DNA of 13,254 nt. Origin: an uncultured Eubacteriales bacterium. GTDB taxonomy: Bacteria; Bacillota_A; Clostridia; Christensenellales; Aristaeellaceae. Every line of letters starts with the position of its first letter. Position 1 is the stretch's first letter. The position numbers and the translations under genes were made by a program. The DNA is taken from the NCBI GenBank assembly GCA_902766515.1, contig CACXEB010000143.1:1-13254 (forward strand), in the 5' to 3' direction. Shown piece by piece: positions 1 to 8,100 of this stretch. A model generated the notes under the pieces. It saw nothing but the letters and a program-made list of their open reading frames with translations, searched no databases and had not been told where the DNA came from.

Positions 1-11
1 ACGCCGTTTGG

Positions 12-267
12 TCCTCGCACCGTACATGCCGCTGCTGCGGATTGTACGCGAGGGTGTGCCCCCTCGCGGCTCCCCTCGTCACGTCCTCCGCGGCACTCCC
101 ATCCCATCGCCTTTCAGGTTCGGCCTTCGGCCTAATCCGCCGGGTGAACCGGCGGACTCCGGGATTCCGTGCCGCAGAGGACAGGTGGGTACGCCGTTGG
201 GCTGTGAGGATGCACGGCTGGGGAAAATGACGACGGTTCGGCCTGCGGCCTCCCGCGACTGCGGAGG
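12..267. other. Highly structured non-coding stretch (possible RNA or palindromic repeat)
   Basis: No convincing protein is encoded in bases 1-410; the open frames here translate to Pro/Arg-rich, non-family-like sequence. Instead there are nested inverted repeats. Bases 12-19 pair with 203-210 (8 pairs, one G-T). Bases 21-26 pair with 43-48, with an inner 29-32/37-40. Bases 47-54 pair with 61-68 (8 perfect pairs, loop of 6; competes with the previous stem for bases 47-48). Bases 83-96 pair with 169-182 (13 of 14), extended by 97-100/161-164. Bases 122-125 pair with 129-132, 136-143 with 149-156 (8 perfect), and 249-256 with 261-267 (one bulge). Except for the 47/48 conflict these are mutually compatible and resemble a multi-branch fold. 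A 17-base motif at 117-133 recurs at 235-251 with one mismatch. The strand is undecided: the non-Watson-Crick pairs favour neither. No known RNA family was recognised, and it may equally be a dispersed palindromic repeat. Confidence 0.35.
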
Positions 268-326
268 GGAGGCGGTTGAGTACGTCACTGGGATGTGGTG
301 GTGGATTGCAGAAGCTGCCGCGTCGT

Positions 327-350
327 TCGTCTTTGACGATTCTTCTTATT
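327..350 (+). terminator. Weak hairpin followed by T-rich tract
   Basis: Bases 327-331 and 335-339 form a 5-bp stem with a 3-base loop, followed by a T-rich run (340-350). The stem is short and the tract is interrupted by C and A, so this is only a possible terminator for whatever is transcribed on the plus strand upstream, for example the structured stretch at 12-267. Confidence 0.2.
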
Positions 351-415
351 TCTGCTTTGCCTTATCCGTGAACAGTGACGGACAACGACTGATCAGTACC
401 GGGCCGAAAACGCCG

Positions 416-445
416 TTGACAAACGCGAAAGCGGCGTGATATACT
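416..445 (+). promoter_or_regulatory. Promoter of the exported split-barrel gene
   Basis: A consensus -35 TTGACA (416-421) and a -10 TATACT (440-445) are separated by 18 bases, placing the transcription start near 452. A 6-bp inverted repeat (410-415 with 432-437) spans the -35 box and spacer and could be an operator, although it is short enough to occur by chance. The start codon follows at 480. Confidence 0.7.
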
Positions 446-479
446 CGTTTCAGCCTATATAACAGAGGAGGGTTTCCCG

Positions 480-962
480 ATGAAAAAACTGTTTTGCCTG
501 ATGCTTGCGCTCTGCATGCTGCTGCCGGCGGCCGCGATGGGTGAGGACGCGCCGGATGCGTTCACTACCGCGTCGGTCATTGACTACTTCGGCACCATGA
601 TGACGCCGGACGAGCTGGCCGCGTCGATCAACGCGTACAACGGCTTCTTCTCCGTGGCGACGGTCAATCCGGACGGCACGCCGAACGTCGGCTTCTTCAT
701 CTTCAGCGCGACGGTGTATGAGGACAAGCTCTACCTGCAGTTCGGTCTGGCCGAGAACCAGAGCCGCGCGAACATGGAAGCCGGCAGCGCCGTCGCCGTC
801 ATGTATGCGCCGCTGCCCGCGGAAGGCACCTATCCCACCGTCGGCGCCCGCCTGACCTGCGAGCGCGTTGCGGATGAAGCCCTGGTGGAGACCCTGATGG
901 GCATCATGCCGCAGAAGTCCAACCTGATCTATGAAGTGACGCTGATCCGGCCGCTGGGCTGA
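480..962 (+). CDS. Exported pyridoxamine 5'-phosphate oxidase-like (FMN-binding split barrel) protein
   Basis: The 160-residue product begins with a clear signal peptide: MKK, then a hydrophobic stretch to about residue 19, with probable cleavage around AAAMG-E. No lipobox cysteine is positioned for lipidation. The remainder matches the small PNPOx-like split barrel: a beta hairpin at about residues 57-70 (SVATVNPDGTPNVG), a second strand pair with LYLQFGL at about residues 84-90, then the NxSRANMEAGSAVAVMY segment typical of flavin/F420/haem-binding split barrels. Family members usually bind FMN or a related cofactor and are cytoplasmic; the exact reaction here is unknown. The ATG is preceded by AGGAGG at 466-471, 8 bases upstream. 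The gene has its own promoter and terminator, so it appears to be a single-gene unit. The fold assignment is fairly secure; the export and function are inferred. Confidence 0.75.
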   Translation: MKKLFCLMLALCMLLPAAAMGEDAPDAFTTASVIDYFGTMMTPDELAASINAYNGFFSVATVNPDGTPNVGFFIFSATVYEDKLYLQFGLAENQSRANMEAGSAVAVMYAPLPAEGTYPTVGARLTCERVADEALVETLMGIMPQKSNLIYEVTLIRPLG

Positions 963-984
963 TCTGCTGCGCCGCACCATCCCT

Positions 985-1012
985 GTCCGCCGGTCCCTGC
1001 CGGCGGGCTTTT
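985..1012 (+). terminator. Intrinsic terminator after the split-barrel gene
   Basis: A GC-rich stem (987-993 with 1000-1006, extendable by a G-T and a G-C pair to 985/1008) is followed by TTTT at 1009-1012. It lies 22 bases after the stop codon. The next gene's ribosome binding site starts only 19 bases later, leaving little room for a separate promoter, so partial read-through into the glycosidase operon is possible. Confidence 0.7.
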
Positions 1013-1043
1013 CAATAAAACCGCAAAATCAAGGAGGAAAGAG

Positions 1044-2102
1044 ATGAACAACGCGCTGACAGCCCCTTCCCTGTGGGAGGCGTATCGCGGCCGGTTCAGG
1101 ATCGGCGCGGCGGTGACGCCCCGGCAGCTGGCGGATCCGGACACCGCGGCCCTGATCCGCCGCCATTTTGACTCGCTGACCGCGGAAAACGACATGAAGC
1201 CGGAGCGGATCCTGGACCGGGCGGCGACCCTGGCCCTGAACGATCCGGTCCGGACGGCCCAGGACTGGACCCGGGCGGACCGGATGCTCGCGTTCGCCCA
1301 GGCGGCAGGCATTGGCGTCCGCTACCATACCCTGGTGTGGCACAACCAGACGCCCCGCTGGTTTTTCGCCGAAGACTGGTCGGATGCGCCGGACGCCCCG
1401 CTGGTCACCACTGAGGTGCTTCAGGCCCGTCTGGAGGCCTATATCCGGGACGTGATGACGCACGTGAACAGCCGGTTTGCCGATACCGTGTATGCCTGGG
1501 ACGTGGTCAACGAAGCCATCGAGCCGGATCACGGCGCGCCCGGGCTGTACCGCACGAAGAGCCTGTGGTACCAGGTCATGGGGCCGGGCTTCGTGCCGGC
1601 GGCCTTCCGGGCGGCGCGGCAATGGCAGGCGCCCGGGCAGAAGCTGTTTTACAACGATTTCAATACCTTCCAGCCCGTCAAGCGGGACGCCCTGCTGGAT
1701 CTTTTGCGCCTGCTGAAGGCGGAGGAGCTGGCGGACGGCCTGGGCATGCAGGCGCACCTGCAGCTGGAACGGATGGATGTGCCGGCCTGCGAAGCCGCCG
1801 CGCGGGCGTATGCCGGCCTGGGCCTGGCCCTGCATGTCACGGAGCTGGATATTCACTGCAACAGCCGGGACGGCGAACACCAGGCGGCCCTGGCGGCGGC
1901 CTACGGAGATTATTTCAATATGCTCCTCAGGCTGCGCGGGGAAGGGATCCAGGTGGAGAGTGCGACTTTCTGGGGCGTCACGGACGCGGATACCTGGCTC
2001 CGCTACTTCCGGAAGGAAGGCAGCTGGCCGCTGCTGTTCGACGAAAACCGGGACGTCAAGCCGGCCTTCGAAGCGGTCCGGACCGCGCCGGAAAAGGCCT
2101 GA
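1044..2102 (+). CDS. GH10 endo-1,4-beta-xylanase, cytoplasmic
   Basis: The 352-residue protein is a complete single-domain glycoside hydrolase family 10 (beta/alpha)8 barrel, which cleaves beta-1,4-xylosidic bonds with retention. Hallmarks in order are LTAENDMKPE (residues 45-54), the YHTLVWHNQTP substrate-binding segment (94-104), the acid/base WDVVNEA with Glu157, the FYNDFN strand (202-207), the QAHL segment (236-239), and the nucleophile in HVTELDIH with Glu267. Near the C-terminus FWGVTD is followed by a W-P-L-L-F-D segment, as in other GH10 enzymes. There is no signal peptide, carbohydrate-binding module or anchor, so it probably hydrolyses imported xylo-oligosaccharides. The ATG has AAGGAGG at 1031-1037. 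It is the first gene of a three-gene operon; the next gene starts 23 bases after its stop. Family assignment is near certain; intracellular location is inferred. Confidence 0.95.
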   Translation: MNNALTAPSLWEAYRGRFRIGAAVTPRQLADPDTAALIRRHFDSLTAENDMKPERILDRAATLALNDPVRTAQDWTRADRMLAFAQAAGIGVRYHTLVWHNQTPRWFFAEDWSDAPDAPLVTTEVLQARLEAYIRDVMTHVNSRFADTVYAWDVVNEAIEPDHGAPGLYRTKSLWYQVMGPGFVPAAFRAARQWQAPGQKLFYNDFNTFQPVKRDALLDLLRLLKAEELADGLGMQAHLQLERMDVPACEAAARAYAGLGLALHVTELDIHCNSRDGEHQAALAAAYGDYFNMLLRLRGEGIQVESATFWGVTDADTWLRYFRKEGSWPLLFDENRDVKPAFEAVRTAPEKA

Positions 2103-2125
2103 AAGTACACAAGGAGTGATTCGCC

Positions 2126-3589
2126 ATGACAAGCGTGACGTTCGAAACGGGCGACCGCGGGCTGCAGCGGCTGTATGACGATGCCTGCCGGAAATGCCGG
2201 GACAACATCCAGCGCTTCGGGGATCAGCGGGTGCTGGTGGAAGGCGGCGGATATGAAAAGCTGTGGCTTGAAACCCAGCCCATGGGCGGTGAGATGTATG
2301 CCAAGCGCGACCTGGACGTGGCGCGGGGCAACATTGAGCTCTTCATGCGCTTTCAGCGGGCGGACGGCCGCCTGCCGGGCAGCATCGAGCGCCTGCCGGA
2401 CGGGACGCTGGAGCCGCAGTTCAACAAGTTCCAGGGCTTCTGCTTCCCCGGTCCGGCGCTGAACCTGTACGAGTGGCTGGACAGGGACCGCGGCTACCTG
2501 GACCGCCTGGCGGACTGCCTGGAGCGGTTTGACGATTACCTGTGGCGGTACCGGGATTCCGATGGGGACGGCCTGCTGGAGAGCTGGTGCGTGTATGATA
2601 CGGGCGAGGACAACGCGCTGCGCTACGGCGACGCGCCGAATTACTGCGTGGGCGAATGCCCGCCTGCGGACAGCCGGGTGGTGCCGATGGCCAGCATGGA
2701 CTTCATGAGCTACTCCTATGCCTGCCGGGATACGCTGGCCCGCATCAGCCGCCTCCGCGGAGACGGCCGGGCCGCCTTCTGGCGGGCCGGGGCCCGCGAA
2801 GTTGCGCGGCGGCTCAAAGCGGGCCTGTGGCGTGAGGACATCGGCGCGTGCTTCGACCGGGACCGGGACGGGCGGATGATCCCCGTCCTGTGCCATAACA
2901 ACCTGCGCTGCATGTACTGGGGCAGCTTTTCCCGGGCCATGGCGGAGCGGTTTGTGCGGGAGCACCTGCTGAACCCCGCCGAGTTCTGGACGCCGATGCC
3001 GCTGCCCTCGGTCGCCGTCAGCGATCCTGCCTTCCGCAACGCGCCGGAGAACAACTGGTCCGGACAACCGGAGGGCCTGACCTACCAGCGGGCCATCGAC
3101 GCCCTGGAACGCTACGGCTTCGAGCCGGTCGTCACCCGGCTGGGGCGGCGGCTGCTCAGAGCCCTGATCGACGGCGGCAATGTCTTTACCCAGCAGTTTG
3201 ATCCCTTCACCGGCGCGCCCAGCCGGGTCGGCATGAAGAGCCACCAGGCCCTGGCGCCGGACAGCGGGGAGCCCTTCCAGGACAGCTATGGGCCGACCCT
3301 GCTGGCGGCTCTCGAATACATCGCCCACCTGTGGGGCGTCGATATGCGGGGCGGCCGGATCTGGTTCAGCCTCTGCCGTGCGGACGCGCCCTATGTGTAT
3401 GAACAGGCCTGGGGGGCGCGCCGGTACCGGATCGAAAGCGACGGCGAAACCGCCCGCGTGCTGGTTGACGGCCGGGAGAAGGCGGCGGTCCGGTGCGGCG
3501 TGCGCCTGATCGCCGACCGGCGCGGGCGGATCCTGGGCAGCCGTGCCCTGGAAAGCGACGGGAAGGACGGAGGAAAAACCGATGCGTGA
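2126..3589 (+). CDS. (alpha/alpha)6-barrel glycoside hydrolase, GH63/MGH1-like
   Basis: The 487-residue protein resembles the six-hairpin (alpha/alpha)6 glycosidases of the GH63 / mannosylglycerate-hydrolase-like (MGH1) group. Visible markers are a repeated helical layout; D-x-D-G-D-G-L (residues 144-150) followed by T-G-E-D-N (159-163), the position where relatives have the acidic active-site loop; a PLPSVAVSDPAF segment before P-E-N-N-W-S-G (307-313) and the LTYQRAIDALERYGF helix; QQFDPFTG (356-363); and D-S-Y-G (386-389). The last ~70 residues look like a small beta domain. No signal peptide is present. The start ATG has AAGGAG at 2111-2116. The stop overlaps the next gene's start by 8 bases, so translation is probably coupled. 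Substrate cannot be read from the sequence; the neighbours suggest a side-chain-trimming role on xylan or pectin oligosaccharides, which is inference. Confidence 0.7.
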   Translation: MTSVTFETGDRGLQRLYDDACRKCRDNIQRFGDQRVLVEGGGYEKLWLETQPMGGEMYAKRDLDVARGNIELFMRFQRADGRLPGSIERLPDGTLEPQFNKFQGFCFPGPALNLYEWLDRDRGYLDRLADCLERFDDYLWRYRDSDGDGLLESWCVYDTGEDNALRYGDAPNYCVGECPPADSRVVPMASMDFMSYSYACRDTLARISRLRGDGRAAFWRAGAREVARRLKAGLWREDIGACFDRDRDGRMIPVLCHNNLRCMYWGSFSRAMAERFVREHLLNPAEFWTPMPLPSVAVSDPAFRNAPENNWSGQPEGLTYQRAIDALERYGFEPVVTRLGRRLLRALIDGGNVFTQQFDPFTGAPSRVGMKSHQALAPDSGEPFQDSYGPTLLAALEYIAHLWGVDMRGGRIWFSLCRADAPYVYEQAWGARRYRIESDGETARVLVDGREKAAVRCGVRLIADRRGRILGSRALESDGKDGGKTDA

Positions 3590-4979
3590 CACGGGATGGT
3601 ATGAGATCCTGAAGGACAGGATGCGCCGTACGGCCGACGAACTGCGGGCCACGCTGCGGCCCTGGGCGGTCAGCGGCGCGGTATGGACCCCGGAGGAGCA
3701 GGGCTATACCGGTACCGGCATCGCCACGGCGGCCATCCAGGCGGCCATTGACCGCGCGGCGGAGGCGGGCGGCGGCACGGTGCTGCTGCAGTCCGGCGAT
3801 TATGTGAGCGGTACGCTGGTCATGCGCTCGCGGGTGCGCCTCCGGATCGGCGGTGAGGCCCGGCTGCTGGCCAGCACGGACCTCGGGGACTATCCGCCCC
3901 ACCATGCCCGGCGGCTGACGGTGCAGGATACCAGCATGGGCATGCACCAGTCCCTGATTTTCGCGGAGGGCTGTGAGGACATCGCCTTCGAGGGGCCGGG
4001 CGTGATCGACGGCCGCGGCACGCCGGACAATTTCCCGGGGGACGAGACCCAGCAGGGCACCCCGGGCCGGCCGTTTGTGCTGCGGGTGATCGACTGCCGG
4101 CGGGTGCACGTCTGCGGCATGACCCTGCGCAACAGCCCCTGCTGGATGCAGAATTACCTGAACTGCGAAGACCTGCTGATTGAGCGGGTCACGGTGCGCA
4201 ACCATGCCAATTACAATAACGACGGCTTTGACATCGACGGCTGCCGCCGCGTGTGGATGCGGCAGTGCTCCGTTCATTCCGGGGATGACGCGCTGTGCTT
4301 CAAGGGCGCGGGCCAGGCGGAGACGCGGGCGGTGCTCGTGGAGGACTGTGAGTTCCTGAGCGCCTGCAACGCGGTGAAGATCGGCACGGACACCCAGGGC
4401 GACTTCCGGGACATCTGGGTGAGGAACTGTCGGATCGGCGGCCTGTCCGAGGACCCGAGCGGCCTCAAGCACGCGGGCTGTGACAGCGCCGTCTCCCTGG
4501 AGATGATGGACGGCGGGACCGTGGAGGATATCCTGGTGACCGGCATGACGGTGGAGCGGGCCTTCAGCCCCTTCTTCATGCGGCTGGAGAAGCGCGGCCG
4601 CGTGAAGCCGGGCGATCCCGACCCGGGCATCGGCACCCTGCGGCGCGCCGCCCTGGCGGAGATCACCGCGGCCGACTGTGGCCCGCGGGGCTCGTATTTC
4701 ATCGGCATCCCCGAAAAGGCGATTGAGGACGTGCTGCTTAAGGACATCACGGTGTCCCAGATCGCTTCCGGCAAGCCCGTGCTGGACGAGGACAGCGTGG
4801 ATGAAATGATCAGCGTCTACCCGGACGCCCATATGATCGACGGGCTGGGGGACGCGCCGGCCTACGGGCTGTGGGCGCGCCACGTGCACGGGCTGCGCCT
4901 TGAGAACTACCGTGTGCGTCCGCTGACCCCGGATCCCCGTCCCGCCTTCGTCTGCCGGACGGACGTGACCGAGGGATGA
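3582..4979 (+). CDS. GH28 polygalacturonase/rhamnogalacturonase-type hydrolase
   Basis: The 465-residue protein is a right-handed parallel beta-helix enzyme of glycoside hydrolase family 28, which hydrolyses galacturonan or rhamnogalacturonan bonds with inversion. The N-terminal pectate-lyase-like strand region (about residues 40-100) contains TAAIQAAIDRA and the GGGTVLL turn. Catalytic motifs are N-N-D-G (212-215), the G-D-D pair (234-236) and a nearby Lys241. The usual G-H-G motif is replaced by A-x-K-I-G-T (264-269), a form seen in bacterial relatives that may be exo-acting or rhamnogalacturonan-specific. The chosen ATG at 3582 has GGAGG 8 bases upstream (3569-3573) and overlaps the preceding stop; an in-frame GTG at 3543 lacks such a site. 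No signal peptide is seen, so it probably acts on imported oligogalacturonides. It is the last gene of the operon, before the hairpin at 5015-5055. Confidence 0.9.
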   Translation: MRDTGWYEILKDRMRRTADELRATLRPWAVSGAVWTPEEQGYTGTGIATAAIQAAIDRAAEAGGGTVLLQSGDYVSGTLVMRSRVRLRIGGEARLLASTDLGDYPPHHARRLTVQDTSMGMHQSLIFAEGCEDIAFEGPGVIDGRGTPDNFPGDETQQGTPGRPFVLRVIDCRRVHVCGMTLRNSPCWMQNYLNCEDLLIERVTVRNHANYNNDGFDIDGCRRVWMRQCSVHSGDDALCFKGAGQAETRAVLVEDCEFLSACNAVKIGTDTQGDFRDIWVRNCRIGGLSEDPSGLKHAGCDSAVSLEMMDGGTVEDILVTGMTVERAFSPFFMRLEKRGRVKPGDPDPGIGTLRRAALAEITAADCGPRGSYFIGIPEKAIEDVLLKDITVSQIASGKPVLDEDSVDEMISVYPDAHMIDGLGDAPAYGLWARHVHGLRLENYRVRPLTPDPRPAFVCRTDVTEG

Positions 4980-5009
4980 CACGATTGCAAGGATAACGCC
5001 CTGGCACGC

Positions 5010-5055
5010 AAAAACCAGCCGCCCGGGATCCCTGTCAGGGATCCCGGGCGGCTGG
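5010..5055. terminator. Shared terminator between convergent genes
   Basis: A perfect 20-bp inverted repeat (5015-5034 and 5036-5055) is bordered on the left by five A residues (5010-5014). Read on the minus strand this is a strong stem followed by T5, suited to ending the large surface-protein transcript. On the plus strand the stem is followed by TCTGTTTAT, a weaker tail that can still serve the glycosidase operon ending at 4979. It sits 102 bases after the minus-strand stop codon. Confidence 0.85.
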
Positions 5056-5156
5056 TCTGTTTATCAGGGATGATCGGGCGTTCCTGTCTATCGCTGTCCG
5101 GAGCCCGTTGGTGCGGGCAGTGCCCGGGGCGCGGTCATACAGGCAGGACGGGCCGG

Positions 5157-8100
5157 TTACTTCAGTCCGCAGGCGTCGATCAGCAGCTCCTGCCAGGCCT
5201 GGCTCAGCAGCCAGGCGACGGCGGGCTCACGGTCGGGCCAGCAGGCGGTCAGGACGGCCTCACGGGCCTGCATCAGCTGCTCGGCGGCCTGGCTGTACTG
5301 GGCCAGCTGGCGGCGTTCCGCGGTGCTTGCGCGGCGCAAGCGGGCGGCCACCGTCATGGACAGGGCGCTCTGGTACATCTGCTGTCCGCGGCGGTACGCG
5401 TCACGGATCCCGTCACTGTCCTCCGCGGCGGCCAGCAGGGCGTCCACGGCGATGTCGGCCGGGAGGTGCTCCCCGCACAGCAGGTCGGTCCAGGTGGCCG
5501 TGCCGTCATCGTGCCAGGTCCATTGCCGCTCGCCGCTGGCCGGCGTTTCGGCGGTCAGGACCGGGAGGGCATCCGGCCGGACGGCGGGCGCGTTGGCGCT
5601 CAGCCAGCACATGCCGGTGGTTTCGCGCATCAGCAGCATCGCGGTTTCACGCGCGGCCCGGGCGGGATCCTCCGGATACTTTGCGGTGAGGAGGGCTTCC
5701 CGGACGGTGATGTAGGCGTTCAGGGCGGTGCGCTCCGCTTCCAGCGCCGCTCGCTGCGCGTCATCCGCTGTCGCGAGGACGGCTGTATACATTTCGTCCA
5801 GTTCGTCCTGCCACAGGGCTTTGACGGCGGCCCAGTCCTCTGCCGAAGCGTCCGCTTTCGCGGCGGCCGCGGCGGTCTGGCGAACCGCCTCCTGGTGGCC
5901 GGCGCAGGGGGTCAGGGTCAGCGCGGAAGCGCCCTCGCCATGGCCGGTGACTGCGATGACGCAGCTGCTGCCCGCGTCCTCATGGGGCTGTTCGGGCGGG
6001 AAGGTCACATAGATGACCTGATGGCGGCAGTCGGCCCGGTTGCTTTCGACGGTCGCGCTGTGGTCGGCTGTGAATCCGCTGGCGATGAAGTGGACCGGTA
6101 TGTAGTCCGTGTAACCGGCGGTCTCCACATTCTCCTGGAGGTAGACGCGGCTGTAGCTGATGTCGCGCGTTTTGCCCGGATCGAGCGTTTCCTTCGGGCT
6201 CAGCAGCGTCGTTACGCCCGGTACGCCGTTCAGGACCTCAATGAAGAAATCGCCGATTTCCAGCGGGACATCGCCCAGGTTCTTCAGGGTCAGGATGTAT
6301 TCGATCTCCTTTGTCTTGCCGGTGGCGCTGTCCATCTCAAAGGGTTCGGGCGTCAGCGTCTGGATATCCAGGTGCAGCTCGATCCGGTCTTCCGGAAGGG
6401 GATTGTCCGGGGGCACCGGATCGGGATCGGGGTCGGGCTGGGGATCCGGATCAGGATCGGGCTGAGGCTCCGGATCGGGAACGGGAGGCTGCGGGTGGAC
6501 CATCGGCAGGTCCAAGGTGATTTCATCGCTGACCATGGATGCCGGGTCCAGGGTTTTGTCGGCATACCCGAAGCCCCGGAAGGTCAGATGGCAGAAGCCA
6601 TCGCCGGAATCGTGCAGAACAACGGTGTACTGCCCCTTACCGTCCGCTGTGTAGAACGGTATCGAATCTCCCGGAGCCAACGGGATCAGGGAATACAGAA
6701 ACACTGTGCCGTCGATGCTGCACGACATCCTGTACAGGTCGACGTTGCCGGTGTTTTCAACGCGCCAGACGATGTTGATGGACTCGTTTTCTTCATAAGC
6801 CGGTTTCTTGGCTTCCGGATACACTTCGGCAAACAGCTGGATGTCCGGCTTGGAGTCCGGCTTGGGCACGATGCTGGTGCCTTCCTCCAGGGGCAGCGTC
6901 AGCGTCAAAAAGTCGGATACCTGGCTGTCCGGCGTTCTTTCCGGGTCGGTATAGCCGATGACCATCACCGGGATATGGGCGTAACCGTCTCCGGCGTCCT
7001 TCAGGTCGGTGCTGAAGGAGTGGTATTTGCCGGAAGAACCGTCATAGATTTCTTCTCCCGGCGCGAGAGGTTCGACATCCCGCATGAGGACCAGCTTGCC
7101 GTTCCGGTACACCTTGATGTAATACAGCGGCACATTGCCGGAGTTTCTGGCCGAAACGCAGATGCTGGTGGTGCTGCCGTCTACATATACGGGCTTGGGC
7201 TCCTTGACTTCACCGATGGCGGTGATGCCTGGTTTTCCGTCTGTGTCCGGCTCGGGCTTGGGTTCGGGTTCGTGGCTCGGTTCCGGTTCCGGTTCGGGTT
7301 CAGGCTTGGGTTCCGGTTCTGGTTCAGGTTCAGGCTTGGGTTCCGGTTCCGGTTCGGGTTCAGGCTTGGGCTCCGGTTCAGGCCCGGGCTCCGCGGGCGT
7401 CAGCGGGATCTCGATCTTTTCTTCGTTGGTATAGTAGCGGATGCCGGCCTCGTCATCGGCTTCGTACTCATACATGACCGAGCGGATGACCTTTTTCTCC
7501 GTGACGGTATCGTTCGTGTTGACGATAATGTACGCGGGGACTTCCCGGATTTCTCCGGGGGCGATGTGCATCAGGTCGGCGTTCTTCGCGTCGTTGATGT
7601 GGTAGGCGACGACCGAGCATACGGATACCGTGACCTTGCCGGCGTTGTGCAGGGTCAGCTTCAGCGGGATATGGTCGCCGGCGGTCAGCGTTTCAGTGCC
7701 TTCGGGCACCTCGGGGACCGCGGTCAGCGTCAGCAGGGGGGCCTTTTCATTCTCGGTGAGGTACAGCCCGCGCTGGATGGGGAAGGCGGACTTGCGGTCC
7801 TTTTCATCGCCGGTCACCGTGCCGCTGGCCTGCCACGTCAGGCCGACGTACACCGTTTCCGTGGTCTTGCTCAGATCCGCTGTCACGACCAGCGACTTGG
7901 ATCCCTTGGGAATGAGGTCGCCGAAGTCGAGGGCTTCCGTATACCCGCCGCCCATGGTGAAGGTGCCGGTGCAGTTGAGCATGTCCTGGCTGTTTCCGTT
8001 GTACAGGGTCACGAAATATTCGACCTTGTCCTCAGCGCTGTACTTTGTTTTGGAAGGGGTCTGCTGGACGACGCTCAGCACCAGCTGGGCGTCGAACTGC

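Noticed and set aside
47..156. Match to tmRNA, RNase P RNA, SRP RNA or a group II intron domain V
   Set aside because: None of the conserved sequence motifs of these RNAs could be found in the structured stretch on either strand.
8..439. 143-codon open frame on the plus strand at the left edge
   Set aside because: Composition is Pro/Arg/Gly-rich without secondary-structure pattern. It overlaps the inverted repeats and runs into the promoter at 416-445, and it has no ribosome binding site. The region is better read as structured non-coding DNA.
3543..3545. GTG start for the GH28 gene
   Set aside because: No ribosome binding site precedes it; the ATG at 3582 has GGAGG 8 bases upstream and the coupled overlap common in operons.
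2003..4982. Long minus-strand frames opposite the glycosidase operon (2003-3652 and 3366-4982)
   Set aside because: They are Arg/Ala/Pro/His-rich shadows of strongly supported GH63-like and GH28 genes, lacking any family feature or start signal.
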